DNA of 64,000 nt from DATFVA01 sp963774455 (GTDB taxonomy: Bacteria; Bacteroidota; Ignavibacteria; Ignavibacteriales; Ignavibacteriaceae): contig CAVZFD010000004.1 in NCBI GenBank assembly GCA_963774455.1, positions 558,001-622,000 on the forward strand. The letters are read 5' to 3'. The notes beneath the pieces were generated by a model, which searched no databases, was not told the DNA's origin, and worked only from the letters and a program-made list of their open reading frames with translations. Made by a program: the position numbers and the translations under genes. Below are positions 17,009 to 25,571 of the stretch, piece by piece; the stretch's first letter is position 1, and each line of letters starts with the position of its first letter.

Positions 17009-20000
17009 ATGTTCAAACAATATTCAGAAAAAATAAATTATCCTGACCTTGAAAAGAATATACTTGAGTTCTGGGAGAAGAATAGGATTTTTGAGAAGAG
17101 CGTTTCTTCACGGGATAAATCGAAATCATTTACATTTTATGAAGGACCTCCTACGGCAAACGGAAAACCTGGAATTCATCATGTAATGGCCCGTGCTCTG
17201 AAGGACCTCGTATGCCGTTATAAGACTCTCCAGGGATACCGGGTTGAAAGAAAAGGCGGATGGGATACTCATGGTCTGCCTGTTGAAATTGAAGTCGAGA
17301 AGAAACTCGGCATCAAGCATAAAAGTGAAGTGCTGGAGTACGGCATTGAGAAATATAACCAGGCTTGCAGGGAATCTGTATTTACATATCTCGATCTGTG
17401 GGAAAAAATGACCACCCGTATGGGCTATTGGGTCGATCTCGGTTCCGCTTATATTACACTCAAAAATGATTATATCGAGTCTGTCTGGTGGGCCTTAAAA
17501 ACCTTATTTGATAAGGGACTTATATATAAAGATTATAAGATCGTTCCGCAGGATCCGAAATCTGAGACGGTTCTCTCCTCGCACGAACTTGCATTAGGAT
17601 ACCGGGAAACTAAAGATCCTTCGGTATATGTCCTTTTCCGGATAAAGGATTCAGATGATTATTTCCTTGTTTGGACAACTACACCATGGACCCTCATCTC
17701 TAATGTAGCTCTCGCTGTAGGTTCTGATATCGATTATGTTAAGATAAAGCACAACGATAAAAATATTATACTGGCTAAGGAAAGATTAAGCGTAATTGAC
17801 GGTGAATATGAGATCCTCGAAGAATTTAAGGGAAGCACGCTTGAGAAAACAGAATATGAACAGCTTCTTCCTTATATCAAAGTTCAGAAAAAAGCTTTCT
17901 TCGTTGTAACAGGGGAATTTGTCAGTACCGGCGATGGTTCCGGTATTGTCCATATTGCCCCGGCCTTCGGTGCCGATGATTACGAGGTGTCAAAGAAATA
18001 TGGTCTCCCGATGGTTCAGCCTGTAACAAGAGGCGGCTTGTTCACAGAAGAAGTAACGGATTTCAAAGGTCAATTTGTAAAAGATGCAGATCCGGGTATT
18101 ATTAAAAAGCTTCGGGATGAAGGAAAGCTTTACAGAAAAGAAACTATCGTCCACTCCTACCCGTTCAGCTGGCGTCACGAGAATGTTCCGGTAATTTACT
18201 ATGCAAGGGAAAGCTGGTTTATCCGCACAACCTCGATCGCCGACAGGATGGTTGAGCTTAATAAAACAATCAACTGGCAGCCGCCTGAAGTCGGCTCCGG
18301 AAGGTTCGGCAACTGGCTGGAAGAGAATAAGGATTGGGCTCTTTCCCGCGATCGTTTCTGGGCTACACCCCTTCCGATCTGGGTGAGCGGGGGCGATATG
18401 TTTGCCGTCGGCAGCATCGAAGAGCTTAAAAAAGGATTTATTGAGGAAGACGGCAAAAGGATACCTGTCAGTGAAATAAAAGATATTGATCTTCACAAAC
18501 CCTTCGTCGATAAGATTATGTTCGAAAAGGATGGGAAAATTTATACAAGAACACCTGAACTTATTGATGTCTGGTTTGATTCCGGTTCTATGCCGTTCGC
18601 TCAGTACCATTATCCGTTTGAGAATAAAGAATTATTCGAAAAAAATAATTTCCCGGCAGATTTTATATGCGAGGGAATCGATCAGACAAGAGGATGGTTC
18701 TATACGCTGCACGCAATCGCAACAATGCTTTTTGATAGCGTCGCTTATAAAAATGTGATAGTGAATGAACTTATCCTTGATAAGAACGGACTTAAAATGT
18801 CCAAGTCAAAGGGAAATACTGTCGATCCATTTGTGCTGTTTGATAAGTACGGTGCCGATGTTACACGCTGGTATCTTGTTACAAATAGTCCCCCATGGAG
18901 ACCGACATTATTCGATGAAGAAGGACTTGTTGAAGTCCAGCGTAAATTCTTCGGAACGCTCATGAATTCCTATGCATTTTTCGCCCTTTATGCAAACATT
19001 GATAATTTTACTTTTAAAGAAGCCCTGATTCCCTACAAGGAGCGGCCCGAAATCGACAGGTGGATTATCTCTGTTCTCGGTTCGCTGGTTGATGAGTACA
19101 GATCCTATATGGACGATTATGATGTAACAAAAGCCGCAAGAGCTGTTTCCTCATTCACAATAGATCAGCTTTCAAACTGGTATGTTAGGAGGTGCAGGAG
19201 ACGCTTCTGGAAGTCGGAAATGAATAAAAATAAACTCTCCGCCTACCAGACGTTATATGAATGCCTGATTACGGTTGCGAAACTGACTTCACCATTTGCG
19301 CCTTTTGTCTCTGAAGAGATATATACAAGTCTTAATTCGGTCACAGGTAAGGAGAAATTTGAATCGGTCCATATCTCCGAATTTCCCGAAGTTCCATACA
19401 AAGAAAAGGAACTCGAAGAGAAAATGGACATTGCGCAGAAAGTGGTATCTCTCACCCGGACTATGAGAGCAAAAAACAACCTGAAAGTGAGACAGCCGCT
19501 AAGAAAAATAATGGTCGCGGTCGACAGCTCCCGGCGTTCTGCTCTTGAGGAAATGAAAGATGTTATCCTTGAAGAGGTAAACATCAAAAAGCTCATCATA
19601 CTGGAAGATGATTCGGAGATTGTGAATAAATCAGCCAAACCTAACTTCAAATCAATCGGACCGAAGTTTGGTAAAAATGCTAATAAGGCGGCGGGGAAGA
19701 TTAAAGAATTAGGAAAAGAAGAAGTAGTAAAATTAGAGAGAGGTGATGAAGTAAGAATTGATATCAGCGGTGAAGAATTAATAATAAGACCTGAAGATGT
19801 TGAAATTATCAGTACCGAAATAGAAGGCTGGCTTGTAGAAAATGAAGCGGGCGTAACTGTTGCCCTGGATACCGAATTGGATGAAAATCTTATCTCCGAG
19901 GGATTAGCCCGTGAATTCGTTAATAGGGTACAGAATATGCGGAAAGATTCGGGCTTCGAGGTGACTGATAAGATTAAAATAGATTTTGACGGCAGCGGTA

Positions 20001-20155
20001 AACTTGTTGATGCAGTTAATACTTTTAAAGATTATGTTTCTAATGAAACACTGGCTGAAGAATTAAATAGAAAAGATTCTGTCAATGGTGAATCCGGACA
20101 GAATTGGGAAATCGGGGAGTATTCATGCTCTATCCGCATCACAAAGGTCAATTAA
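17009..20155 (+). CDS. ileS: Isoleucyl-tRNA synthetase
   Basis: 1048 residues, full length. It charges tRNA-Ile using ATP. The HIGH-equivalent is GIHH at residues 55-58 within PTANGKPGIHHVMARALKDL. The editing domain (CP1) spans about 190-390 with WTTTPWTL and GDGSGIVHIAPAFGADDYE. KMSKS is at 596-600 (LKMSKSKGN). The C-terminal anticodon-binding and accessory part runs to the end. The length and motif spelling fit the eukaryote-like IleS2 type rather than the E. coli type, which would bear on mupirocin sensitivity; that is inference. It lies within the housekeeping operon. Confidence 0.97.
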   Translation: MFKQYSEKINYPDLEKNILEFWEKNRIFEKSVSSRDKSKSFTFYEGPPTANGKPGIHHVMARALKDLVCRYKTLQGYRVERKGGWDTHGLPVEIEVEKKLGIKHKSEVLEYGIEKYNQACRESVFTYLDLWEKMTTRMGYWVDLGSAYITLKNDYIESVWWALKTLFDKGLIYKDYKIVPQDPKSETVLSSHELALGYRETKDPSVYVLFRIKDSDDYFLVWTTTPWTLISNVALAVGSDIDYVKIKHNDKNIILAKERLSVIDGEYEILEEFKGSTLEKTEYEQLLPYIKVQKKAFFVVTGEFVSTGDGSGIVHIAPAFGADDYEVSKKYGLPMVQPVTRGGLFTEEVTDFKGQFVKDADPGIIKKLRDEGKLYRKETIVHSYPFSWRHENVPVIYYARESWFIRTTSIADRMVELNKTINWQPPEVGSGRFGNWLEENKDWALSRDRFWATPLPIWVSGGDMFAVGSIEELKKGFIEEDGKRIPVSEIKDIDLHKPFVDKIMFEKDGKIYTRTPELIDVWFDSGSMPFAQYHYPFENKELFEKNNFPADFICEGIDQTRGWFYTLHAIATMLFDSVAYKNVIVNELILDKNGLKMSKSKGNTVDPFVLFDKYGADVTRWYLVTNSPPWRPTLFDEEGLVEVQRKFFGTLMNSYAFFALYANIDNFTFKEALIPYKERPEIDRWIISVLGSLVDEYRSYMDDYDVTKAARAVSSFTIDQLSNWYVRRCRRRFWKSEMNKNKLSAYQTLYECLITVAKLTSPFAPFVSEEIYTSLNSVTGKEKFESVHISEFPEVPYKEKELEEKMDIAQKVVSLTRTMRAKNNLKVRQPLRKIMVAVDSSRRSALEEMKDVILEEVNIKKLIILEDDSEIVNKSAKPNFKSIGPKFGKNANKAAGKIKELGKEEVVKLERGDEVRIDISGEELIIRPEDVEIISTEIEGWLVENEAGVTVALDTELDENLISEGLAREFVNRVQNMRKDSGFEVTDKIKIDFDGSGKLVDAVNTFKDYVSNETLAEELNRKDSVNGESGQNWEIGEYSCSIRITKVN

Positions 20156-20169
20156 ACTAGGAGTGCGTT

Positions 20170-20937
20170 ATGGCTAAGAAAACCACTATGAAAACATCGT
20201 CATCAAAGAAGGCTGCTAAAAGCAGCAAAGGCAAACCAGCACAGGTGAAAAAGAAAACCACCAGTAAGACTACGGCCGCTGCAAAATCATCTGCGAAAAA
20301 AACAGTTGCCAAAAAAGTCCCGTCAGTTAAAACTGCGGATAAGAAGAAGAGCATAACCAAAGCTAAGATTACTGAAAAACCAAAAACTATAGTAAAACCA
20401 AAGGAAAAGAAGAGTACTATGCCGAGAAAGAAGAACGAGACAAAGAAAGATGTGACGAAACAACAGCAGCCTATGATTTCGCAAGCTGATAAACAGGCCG
20501 AAGAGCGTGCCAAAGCAATGCAGAAGATCAAGGGTTATAGCAAAAAAGATCTCGAACATTTTAAGCAAATCATTCTTGATAAACGCGATGAAATAATTGA
20601 ACAGCTCCAGAATCTCAAGGAACAGATGCTGGATCCGACTACAGGTGAGTACATCAATGAAAATTCTCCTTATTCACTTCACATGGCTGAACAGGGAACT
20701 GATGCTATGGAGAGAGAAAAAACCTTTCTCTATGCACAACGGGAAAATAAGTTCCTTGGCTATCTTGAGGATGCATTAAAGAGAATAGAAGCGGGAACTT
20801 ATGGTATCTGTATTGAATGTATCGAAGAACCGCAGCATTTATGCGAAACCTGCCCGCTTATTCCAAAGGCACGTCTTGAAGCCGTACCGCATAGTCAGAT
20901 GTGTGTGCCTATTAAACAGAGACAGGAAAAGAGATAG
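20170..20937 (+). CDS. TraR/DksA-family regulator with long lysine-rich N-terminal tail and altered zinc finger
   Basis: 255 residues. Residues 1-~115 are a Lys/Ala/Ser/Thr-rich, disordered-looking tail reminiscent of histone H1. From ~120 on is the DksA coiled coil (FKQIILDKRDEIIEQLQ ... ADxxxE-like part with MAEQGTDAMERE). The end is a DksA C4-type finger (GTYGICIECIEE ... ARLEAVPHSQMC). The usual CxxC...CxxC is altered: an inserted CETC (C225, C228) follows C214/C217, and the last CxxC has lost its second Cys (C245-VPI). The family binds RNA polymerase or acts in general regulation. The gene is in the common ileS-dksA-lspA order of this bacterial group. Confidence 0.88.
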   Translation: MAKKTTMKTSSSKKAAKSSKGKPAQVKKKTTSKTTAAAKSSAKKTVAKKVPSVKTADKKKSITKAKITEKPKTIVKPKEKKSTMPRKKNETKKDVTKQQQPMISQADKQAEERAKAMQKIKGYSKKDLEHFKQIILDKRDEIIEQLQNLKEQMLDPTTGEYINENSPYSLHMAEQGTDAMEREKTFLYAQRENKFLGYLEDALKRIEAGTYGICIECIEEPQHLCETCPLIPKARLEAVPHSQMCVPIKQRQEKR

Positions 20938-20971
20938 TTAGCAACCGATCAGGAACAGGCAAGGTGTTTAA

Positions 20972-21550
20972 GTGAGATTATTATTTGTTTCAGCTTTTAT
21001 AGTTATTGTTGACCAGGTAACGAAATTATTGGTTAAGGGCCTCCCGGCGTTGAACTTAACCGGGATACGGCCGGGACAAAAAGTTCCTATATTGGGAAAT
21101 ATACTCAGCATTACACTGGTTGAGAATCCGGGAATTGCATTCGGAATAAACTTCGGTTCCGATTTCAAACTTGTAATTTCAGTTTTCACTCTCATCGCAA
21201 GTATAAGCCTGTTAATATTTCTATTTAAAATGAGAAATAAAAGCTTCGGGTTGAGAATCTCAATTGTCTTAATTCTCGGCGGCGCGGTCGGCAACCTGAT
21301 AGACCGGCTCTTTTATGGACTTATATATGGTTATGCCCCGCTCTTCCACGGTAAGGTGGTTGATTTCTTTAACATTCAGCTTTTTAATGTATACCTGTTC
21401 AATAATACACTGGGTAATTACATTTTTAATGTAGCAGACATTTCAGTAACAGCAGGAATGGTTTGTTTACTCTTTGCGCTCAGGAAACATAAGGAACAGG
21501 AAACCGGAAGTCCTGCGGTAGAAAACCTATTGATTAAAGGCAAGGAATAG
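20972..21550 (+). CDS. lspA: Signal peptidase II (lipoprotein signal peptidase), first copy
   Basis: 192 residues with a GTG start at 20972. It cleaves the signal peptide of prolipoproteins in the inner membrane. Four hydrophobic helices are visible. The conserved segments are DQVTKLLVK, ENPGIAFG, GGAVGNLIDR with the first catalytic Asp, and FNVADISVT with the second. The C-terminus has a short charged tail. The next gene starts two bases after this stop and is a paralogue. Confidence 0.94.
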   Translation: MRLLFVSAFIVIVDQVTKLLVKGLPALNLTGIRPGQKVPILGNILSITLVENPGIAFGINFGSDFKLVISVFTLIASISLLIFLFKMRNKSFGLRISIVLILGGAVGNLIDRLFYGLIYGYAPLFHGKVVDFFNIQLFNVYLFNNTLGNYIFNVADISVTAGMVCLLFALRKHKEQETGSPAVENLLIKGKE

Positions 21551-21551
21551 T

Positions 21552-22262
21552 TTGAGAGTTTTATTTGTCTCCTTATTCATTGTAATTCTTGACCAGGTCA
21601 CCAAGCTTCTTGTAAAAGGATTTTCCATTCCCTTTCTTCACTTTAATTATTCCGGGATGTATGAAGGAGAAAAAATTCCTGTTATAGGGAATTTTTTCAG
21701 AATTACGTTTATCGAGAATCCCGGTATGGCTTTCGGGTTCGATCCGGGTATCAATTTTAAACTCTGGATATCGATTTTCTCCCTTGCTGCCAGCGTGGGT
21801 CTGGTGGTCTACATCTACTATGTAAGGAATCAAAGACTGAATCTCCGCATTGCCCTGGCTTTTATATTGGGAGGCGCGGTGGGTAACCTGATAGACAGAA
21901 TGTTTTACGGGATATTCTATGGTTATGCACCTGTTTTTTATGGCAGGGTGGTGGACTTTTTTGATGTGGACTTCTTCGATTTCTCGATATTCGGAAGGAG
22001 CTACGACAGGTGGCCGATTTTCAATATTGCTGATGCTGCTGTTACAATTGGTGTTCTTATTTTGATTATTTTTTATAAGAAGAATGTTGAAGAAACTGAA
22101 TCTCCTGAACCAGTTTTAACAGGCCCGGATGATGCCGTATTTGATCCCGGTAATGATAATGCCGGTCAGGATGAAACACATAACGGTTCAATAGAAGAGT
22201 CATCCGGAGAAAAAAGAAAAGAAGATGGTGAAACTGATCAGGGAAAAGAAATACCGCTTTGA
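21552..22262 (+). CDS. lspA: Signal peptidase II, second tandem copy with acidic C-terminal tail
   Basis: 236 residues with a TTG start at 21552. It aligns throughout with the first copy: DQVTKLLVKG, ENPGMAFGF, GGAVGNLIDR and FNIADAAVT, so both catalytic Asp residues are kept. Two differences stand out. There is a short insertion in the periplasmic loop before the second Asp (DVDFFDFSIFGRSYDRW). There is also a ~60-residue Glu/Asp-rich hydrophilic tail. Probably a working enzyme with changed substrate preference or regulation. Its end overlaps the next gene by 38 bases. Confidence 0.92.
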   Translation: MRVLFVSLFIVILDQVTKLLVKGFSIPFLHFNYSGMYEGEKIPVIGNFFRITFIENPGMAFGFDPGINFKLWISIFSLAASVGLVVYIYYVRNQRLNLRIALAFILGGAVGNLIDRMFYGIFYGYAPVFYGRVVDFFDVDFFDFSIFGRSYDRWPIFNIADAAVTIGVLILIIFYKKNVEETESPEPVLTGPDDAVFDPGNDNAGQDETHNGSIEESSGEKRKEDGETDQGKEIPL

Positions 22263-23211
22263 AGTCCCCCCGGGAAAAAAGAAAGAACGTCTCGATCTAT
22301 ATCTCGCAAATGCAATCGAAAACGCAACCCGTTCCAAAGTTCAGAAATTAATAGAAGCGGGATTTGTAAAAGTAAACGGCAGACCGGTCAGGTCAAGCTA
22401 TCTTGTTCAGCCGGAAGATATTGTTGAAGCGTCACACCCCATCTCTCCCCGTCCCGAAAAAGCTGAACCGGAAGAGATCCCTCTCGATATAATCTATGAA
22501 GATGAATACTTGATTATTGTAAATAAACCTGCTGGTATGGTGGCTCATCCCGCCTATTCAAATTATACTGGTACTCTCGTTAACGCCCTTCTGCATCATT
22601 CTTCAAAGCTCAGTAATGTAAATGAACCGGGAAGACCGGGAATTGTGCACCGTATAGATAAGAATACCAGCGGCCTGCTGGTTGTTGCTAAAGACGACTG
22701 GACGCACGCGCAGCTGGCAAAGCAATTCTCAAAGCATACCATAGAACGTGAATACCAGGCTATCGTCTGGGGCTTATTTAAGCAGAAAAAGGGAGAGGTA
22801 AATTATAATATTTCCCGAAGCAAATCTGACCGTAAAAAGTTTGCGGTATCCGAAACAGAGGGAAAGAACGCCCTTACATATTATGAAGTTCTTGAAGAAT
22901 TCGAATTTACATCTCTTCTTAAAGTGAACCTTAAGACAGGCAGAACCCACCAGATAAGAGTTCACCTCTCCGCAATTAACCACCCCGTTTTCGGGGACGA
23001 AACCTACGGTGGAACAAAAATTGTGTATGGTTCATCTCTTCCTAAAATTAAAAACAGAGTTGAAAACCTGTTGAAGCTTATACCCCGCCAGGCCCTTCAT
23101 GCAAAAACACTTGGCTTCGAACATCCACACACGAAAGAGTTTATGCGCTTCAATTCAGAGCTTCCGGAGGATATGAGAGATGTCCTGGGAAAATTGAAAT
23201 TAAGCTTTTAA
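22225..23211 (+). CDS. RluA-family 23S rRNA pseudouridine synthase (RluD-like)
   Basis: 328 residues; the ATG at 22225 lies inside the lspA copy, and no later start would keep the S4 domain. An S4 RNA-binding domain (about 18-80; RLDLYLANAI, SKVQKLIEAGFVKVNG) precedes the catalytic domain. The latter has YLIIVNKPAGMVAHP, HRIDKNTSGLLVV with the catalytic Asp, and LKTGRTHQIRVH. It isomerises uridines in the large ribosomal RNA. Last gene of the run that starts at yggS. Confidence 0.94.
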   Translation: MVKLIREKKYRFEVPPGKKKERLDLYLANAIENATRSKVQKLIEAGFVKVNGRPVRSSYLVQPEDIVEASHPISPRPEKAEPEEIPLDIIYEDEYLIIVNKPAGMVAHPAYSNYTGTLVNALLHHSSKLSNVNEPGRPGIVHRIDKNTSGLLVVAKDDWTHAQLAKQFSKHTIEREYQAIVWGLFKQKKGEVNYNISRSKSDRKKFAVSETEGKNALTYYEVLEEFEFTSLLKVNLKTGRTHQIRVHLSAINHPVFGDETYGGTKIVYGSSLPKIKNRVENLLKLIPRQALHAKTLGFEHPHTKEFMRFNSELPEDMRDVLGKLKLSF

Positions 23212-23268
23212 TCCCTTAAACTTCAGTATCAGCTTTTAAATTCCTTGCAAAACAAAGAGGAGAAAACT

Positions 23269-24537
23269 ATGCCTTCCGGGATGCCGAAAACACTGGTTAT
23301 TGGTGTGGTCACCACAGTTATAATCCTTATAATAATTTATATCTTCACACAGCTTCCTTCCGGCGGCGAACCTGGAACCAAACAGGTGAGCGTTAACCTG
23401 GCTGATAAATGCTCAACCTGCCATAAAAGGGTTTCCCCGGATATTGTAAACCAGTATGCACGGAGTACAATGGCAAGGTCGGGAGTAAAGTGCATCGACT
23501 GTCACGTAGTTGACCGTGATAACCCTATGGGTAAGGAACACGAGGGATTTTTTATAACTGTTACACCTACACCAAAACAGTGCGGTAAATGTCATCCCGC
23601 TGAAACAAGGCAGTTCGGCCATAGCCGCCATGGAGCTCCCGCCTGGGTAGCATTAAACGGTTTCGCCGATTTTAATGCAGAGCAGCAGAAGTTTGTTAGT
23701 GAAAATATCCCCGAAGCTAACCGAGGTCCAAACGGAATAGTTACTGCTACCCGTAATTCTTTATTTGATATTGAAGGCCCGAGGGTTACTCCTCTTGCCT
23801 GCCAGAGTTGTCATGCAATAGGTAAACCTAATGCTGACGGCAGCATCGGCAACTGTAATAAATGTCACCTGCGGCATGAGTTTTCGTTGGGACAGGTAAG
23901 GAAACCTGAGATATGCGGCCAGTGCCACCTTGGTCCCGATCATCCCCAGATAGAGATTTATAAAGAATCCGCACATGGCGTAATGTACGATACTCAGGGT
24001 GATACCTGGAACTGGGATCAGAAGCCTGGAAGACTAACTACCGCCGATATGCCGGCACCGACTTGTGCAACCTGCCATATGAGCGGTTTCGGCACGCAGG
24101 GGACGACTCACGATGTGGGTGAAAGACTTTCAAAGTTTTTATTCGCTGCTGTTACCTCCGACCGACCTAACTTTGTAAGCGGCCGGGAAGCTATGAAATC
24201 GATATGCAGTAATTGCCATTCTCCTAAGTTTGTTGATGATCTTTATAACAAAGCTGACAGCGTCACTGCATTCGTCAATGAAAAAGTACAGGAAGCCTCC
24301 GACATAATTAACGGACTTATAAAAGACGGAATAATTACCTCTGAGCCATTTGCAACTCAGATTAGCTTCGATGCTTTCGATCTGTGGCATTACGATGGAA
24401 GAACTGCCAAGTTCGGGGCATATATGCAGGGTCCTGATTTTGTTCAGTGGCATGGGATTTATCCGCTGCTGCGTCAATTGAATAAAGTCAAAGAAGATGC
24501 TGCAAAACTCAGAAAAGAACATGGAGGGAGAAAATAA
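23269..24537 (+). CDS. Membrane-anchored octaheme cytochrome c, hydroxylamine-oxidoreductase-like family
   Basis: 422 residues from the ATG at 23269, preceded by AGAGGAG; an upstream TTG is less likely. One N-terminal helix (about 8-27) anchors it with the rest outside. There are eight CXXCH haem sites, with first Cys at residues 48, 75, 105, 178, 196, 216, 266 and 313. The spacing and segments such as LRHEFSLGQVRKPEICGQCH and LGPDHPQIEIYKESAHGV match the HAO-like octaheme family (Multi-haem_cyto). Members oxidise hydroxylamine or, in anaerobes, reduce nitrite or similar N-oxides. Whether the HAO cross-linking Tyr is present cannot be judged by eye. It overlaps the membrane protein that follows. 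Confidence 0.9.
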   Translation: MPSGMPKTLVIGVVTTVIILIIIYIFTQLPSGGEPGTKQVSVNLADKCSTCHKRVSPDIVNQYARSTMARSGVKCIDCHVVDRDNPMGKEHEGFFITVTPTPKQCGKCHPAETRQFGHSRHGAPAWVALNGFADFNAEQQKFVSENIPEANRGPNGIVTATRNSLFDIEGPRVTPLACQSCHAIGKPNADGSIGNCNKCHLRHEFSLGQVRKPEICGQCHLGPDHPQIEIYKESAHGVMYDTQGDTWNWDQKPGRLTTADMPAPTCATCHMSGFGTQGTTHDVGERLSKFLFAAVTSDRPNFVSGREAMKSICSNCHSPKFVDDLYNKADSVTAFVNEKVQEASDIINGLIKDGIITSEPFATQISFDAFDLWHYDGRTAKFGAYMQGPDFVQWHGIYPLLRQLNKVKEDAAKLRKEHGGRK

Positions 24538-25406
24538 TGGATAATGTAGAGATCTTCCACCTTGCTAACATCCGACTTCCGATGGAGAAGAACCGGCTTC
24601 TCCTGATATTCGTGGGAATAAATCTTTTCTTTACGGGACTGGATGTAGCGCTGGCTCATTCCATAAATTACTTTATACCTGTTTATGAATGGATCCCGAT
24701 CTTTTATTTCCCGTTTGGAGCTATCTCCTGCTTTATAGTTTCATTCCAGCCTTCTCCTAAAAAATGGGCGTCGCTTGTTCATATCGCTTTGATGTCGGTA
24801 GGAATTCTGGTGGGTGTACTGGGAACGGCATTCCACCTAAATGCAATTCTGAACCCCCTCGGTAGTCTTACATGGTCGTGGGTGGTTTTTGGCTCCCCTG
24901 TATTAGCCCCTCTTGCTTTTGCAGGAATTTCGCTGCTTGGCTTATATGCCATTACAGAAGAAACTGAGGGGAAAGAAGGAATGCTCAATGTACCTGCTCT
25001 TGGAACTTTCCATGCTCCCATTTCAAGAAACCGTCATTTTCTCTGGCTGGTTGGACTGGGATTCGGAGCCAGCGCATTAACCTCTATCATCGATCATGCT
25101 CAGTATGGATATACATCTTATAAAATGATCGCAATAGTTTTCGGCCTTTTTGCCACTGCTGTTGTCGTTACCATTGCAGTTTCTAAAAGCTGGACGAAAA
25201 GAGATGAATTCGTTTATTTCTGGACGATGATTGCGGCTATAGTTGTAGGAGTCATGGGATTCGGTTTTCACCTGTCAGCCGACCTTGCCGGTACAGGTCA
25301 GTTGAGCCTTGAGCGGATGCTCGTATTCGCACCCGTTTTTGCTCCGCTCCTCTATGGTGATCTTGGTATGCTTGGCATCCTTGTGGTGGCCCACCAGAAA
25401 AAATAA
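24537..25406 (+). CDS. Internally duplicated polytopic membrane protein, candidate electron partner of the octaheme cytochrome
   Basis: 289 residues; its ATG overlaps the cytochrome stop (TAATG). It has about eight transmembrane helices in two halves offset by ~146 residues. The halves share GVLGTAFHLNA (H100) versus GVMGFGFHLSA (H245), DVALAHSI (H41) versus SIIDHAQY (H187), and a VFGSPVLAPL-type segment (about 117-126 versus 263-270). I do not recognise the family. The paired intramembrane histidines would suit b-type haem or quinone binding, and the tight coupling suggests it passes electrons between the quinone pool and the octaheme protein. That is inference. Confidence 0.8.
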   Translation: MDNVEIFHLANIRLPMEKNRLLLIFVGINLFFTGLDVALAHSINYFIPVYEWIPIFYFPFGAISCFIVSFQPSPKKWASLVHIALMSVGILVGVLGTAFHLNAILNPLGSLTWSWVVFGSPVLAPLAFAGISLLGLYAITEETEGKEGMLNVPALGTFHAPISRNRHFLWLVGLGFGASALTSIIDHAQYGYTSYKMIAIVFGLFATAVVVTIAVSKSWTKRDEFVYFWTMIAAIVVGVMGFGFHLSADLAGTGQLSLERMLVFAPVFAPLLYGDLGMLGILVVAHQKK

Positions 25407-25571
25407 GCGGCGTCAAATTCAGAATATCATAATTAAGATCTGGAGTACTAAAAAACCGGAGTAGCGGACTATTGCTTAATGCTGTAAGCCTGGTATTCTA
25501 ATGGGTGGATAAATTAATTTTGTTTTATAAAATGGTTATCTTTTGAATAGAGATTTATAAAGAAATAAGAT

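Noticed and set aside
17990..18610. 206-residue minus-strand open frame inside ileS
   Set aside because: Shadow of a well-supported gene; the composition follows the codon structure of ileS.
25407..25571. Possible tRNA or riboswitch upstream of cysS
   Set aside because: No cloverleaf, T-loop or T-box-like conserved words; the region is plain AT-rich spacer.
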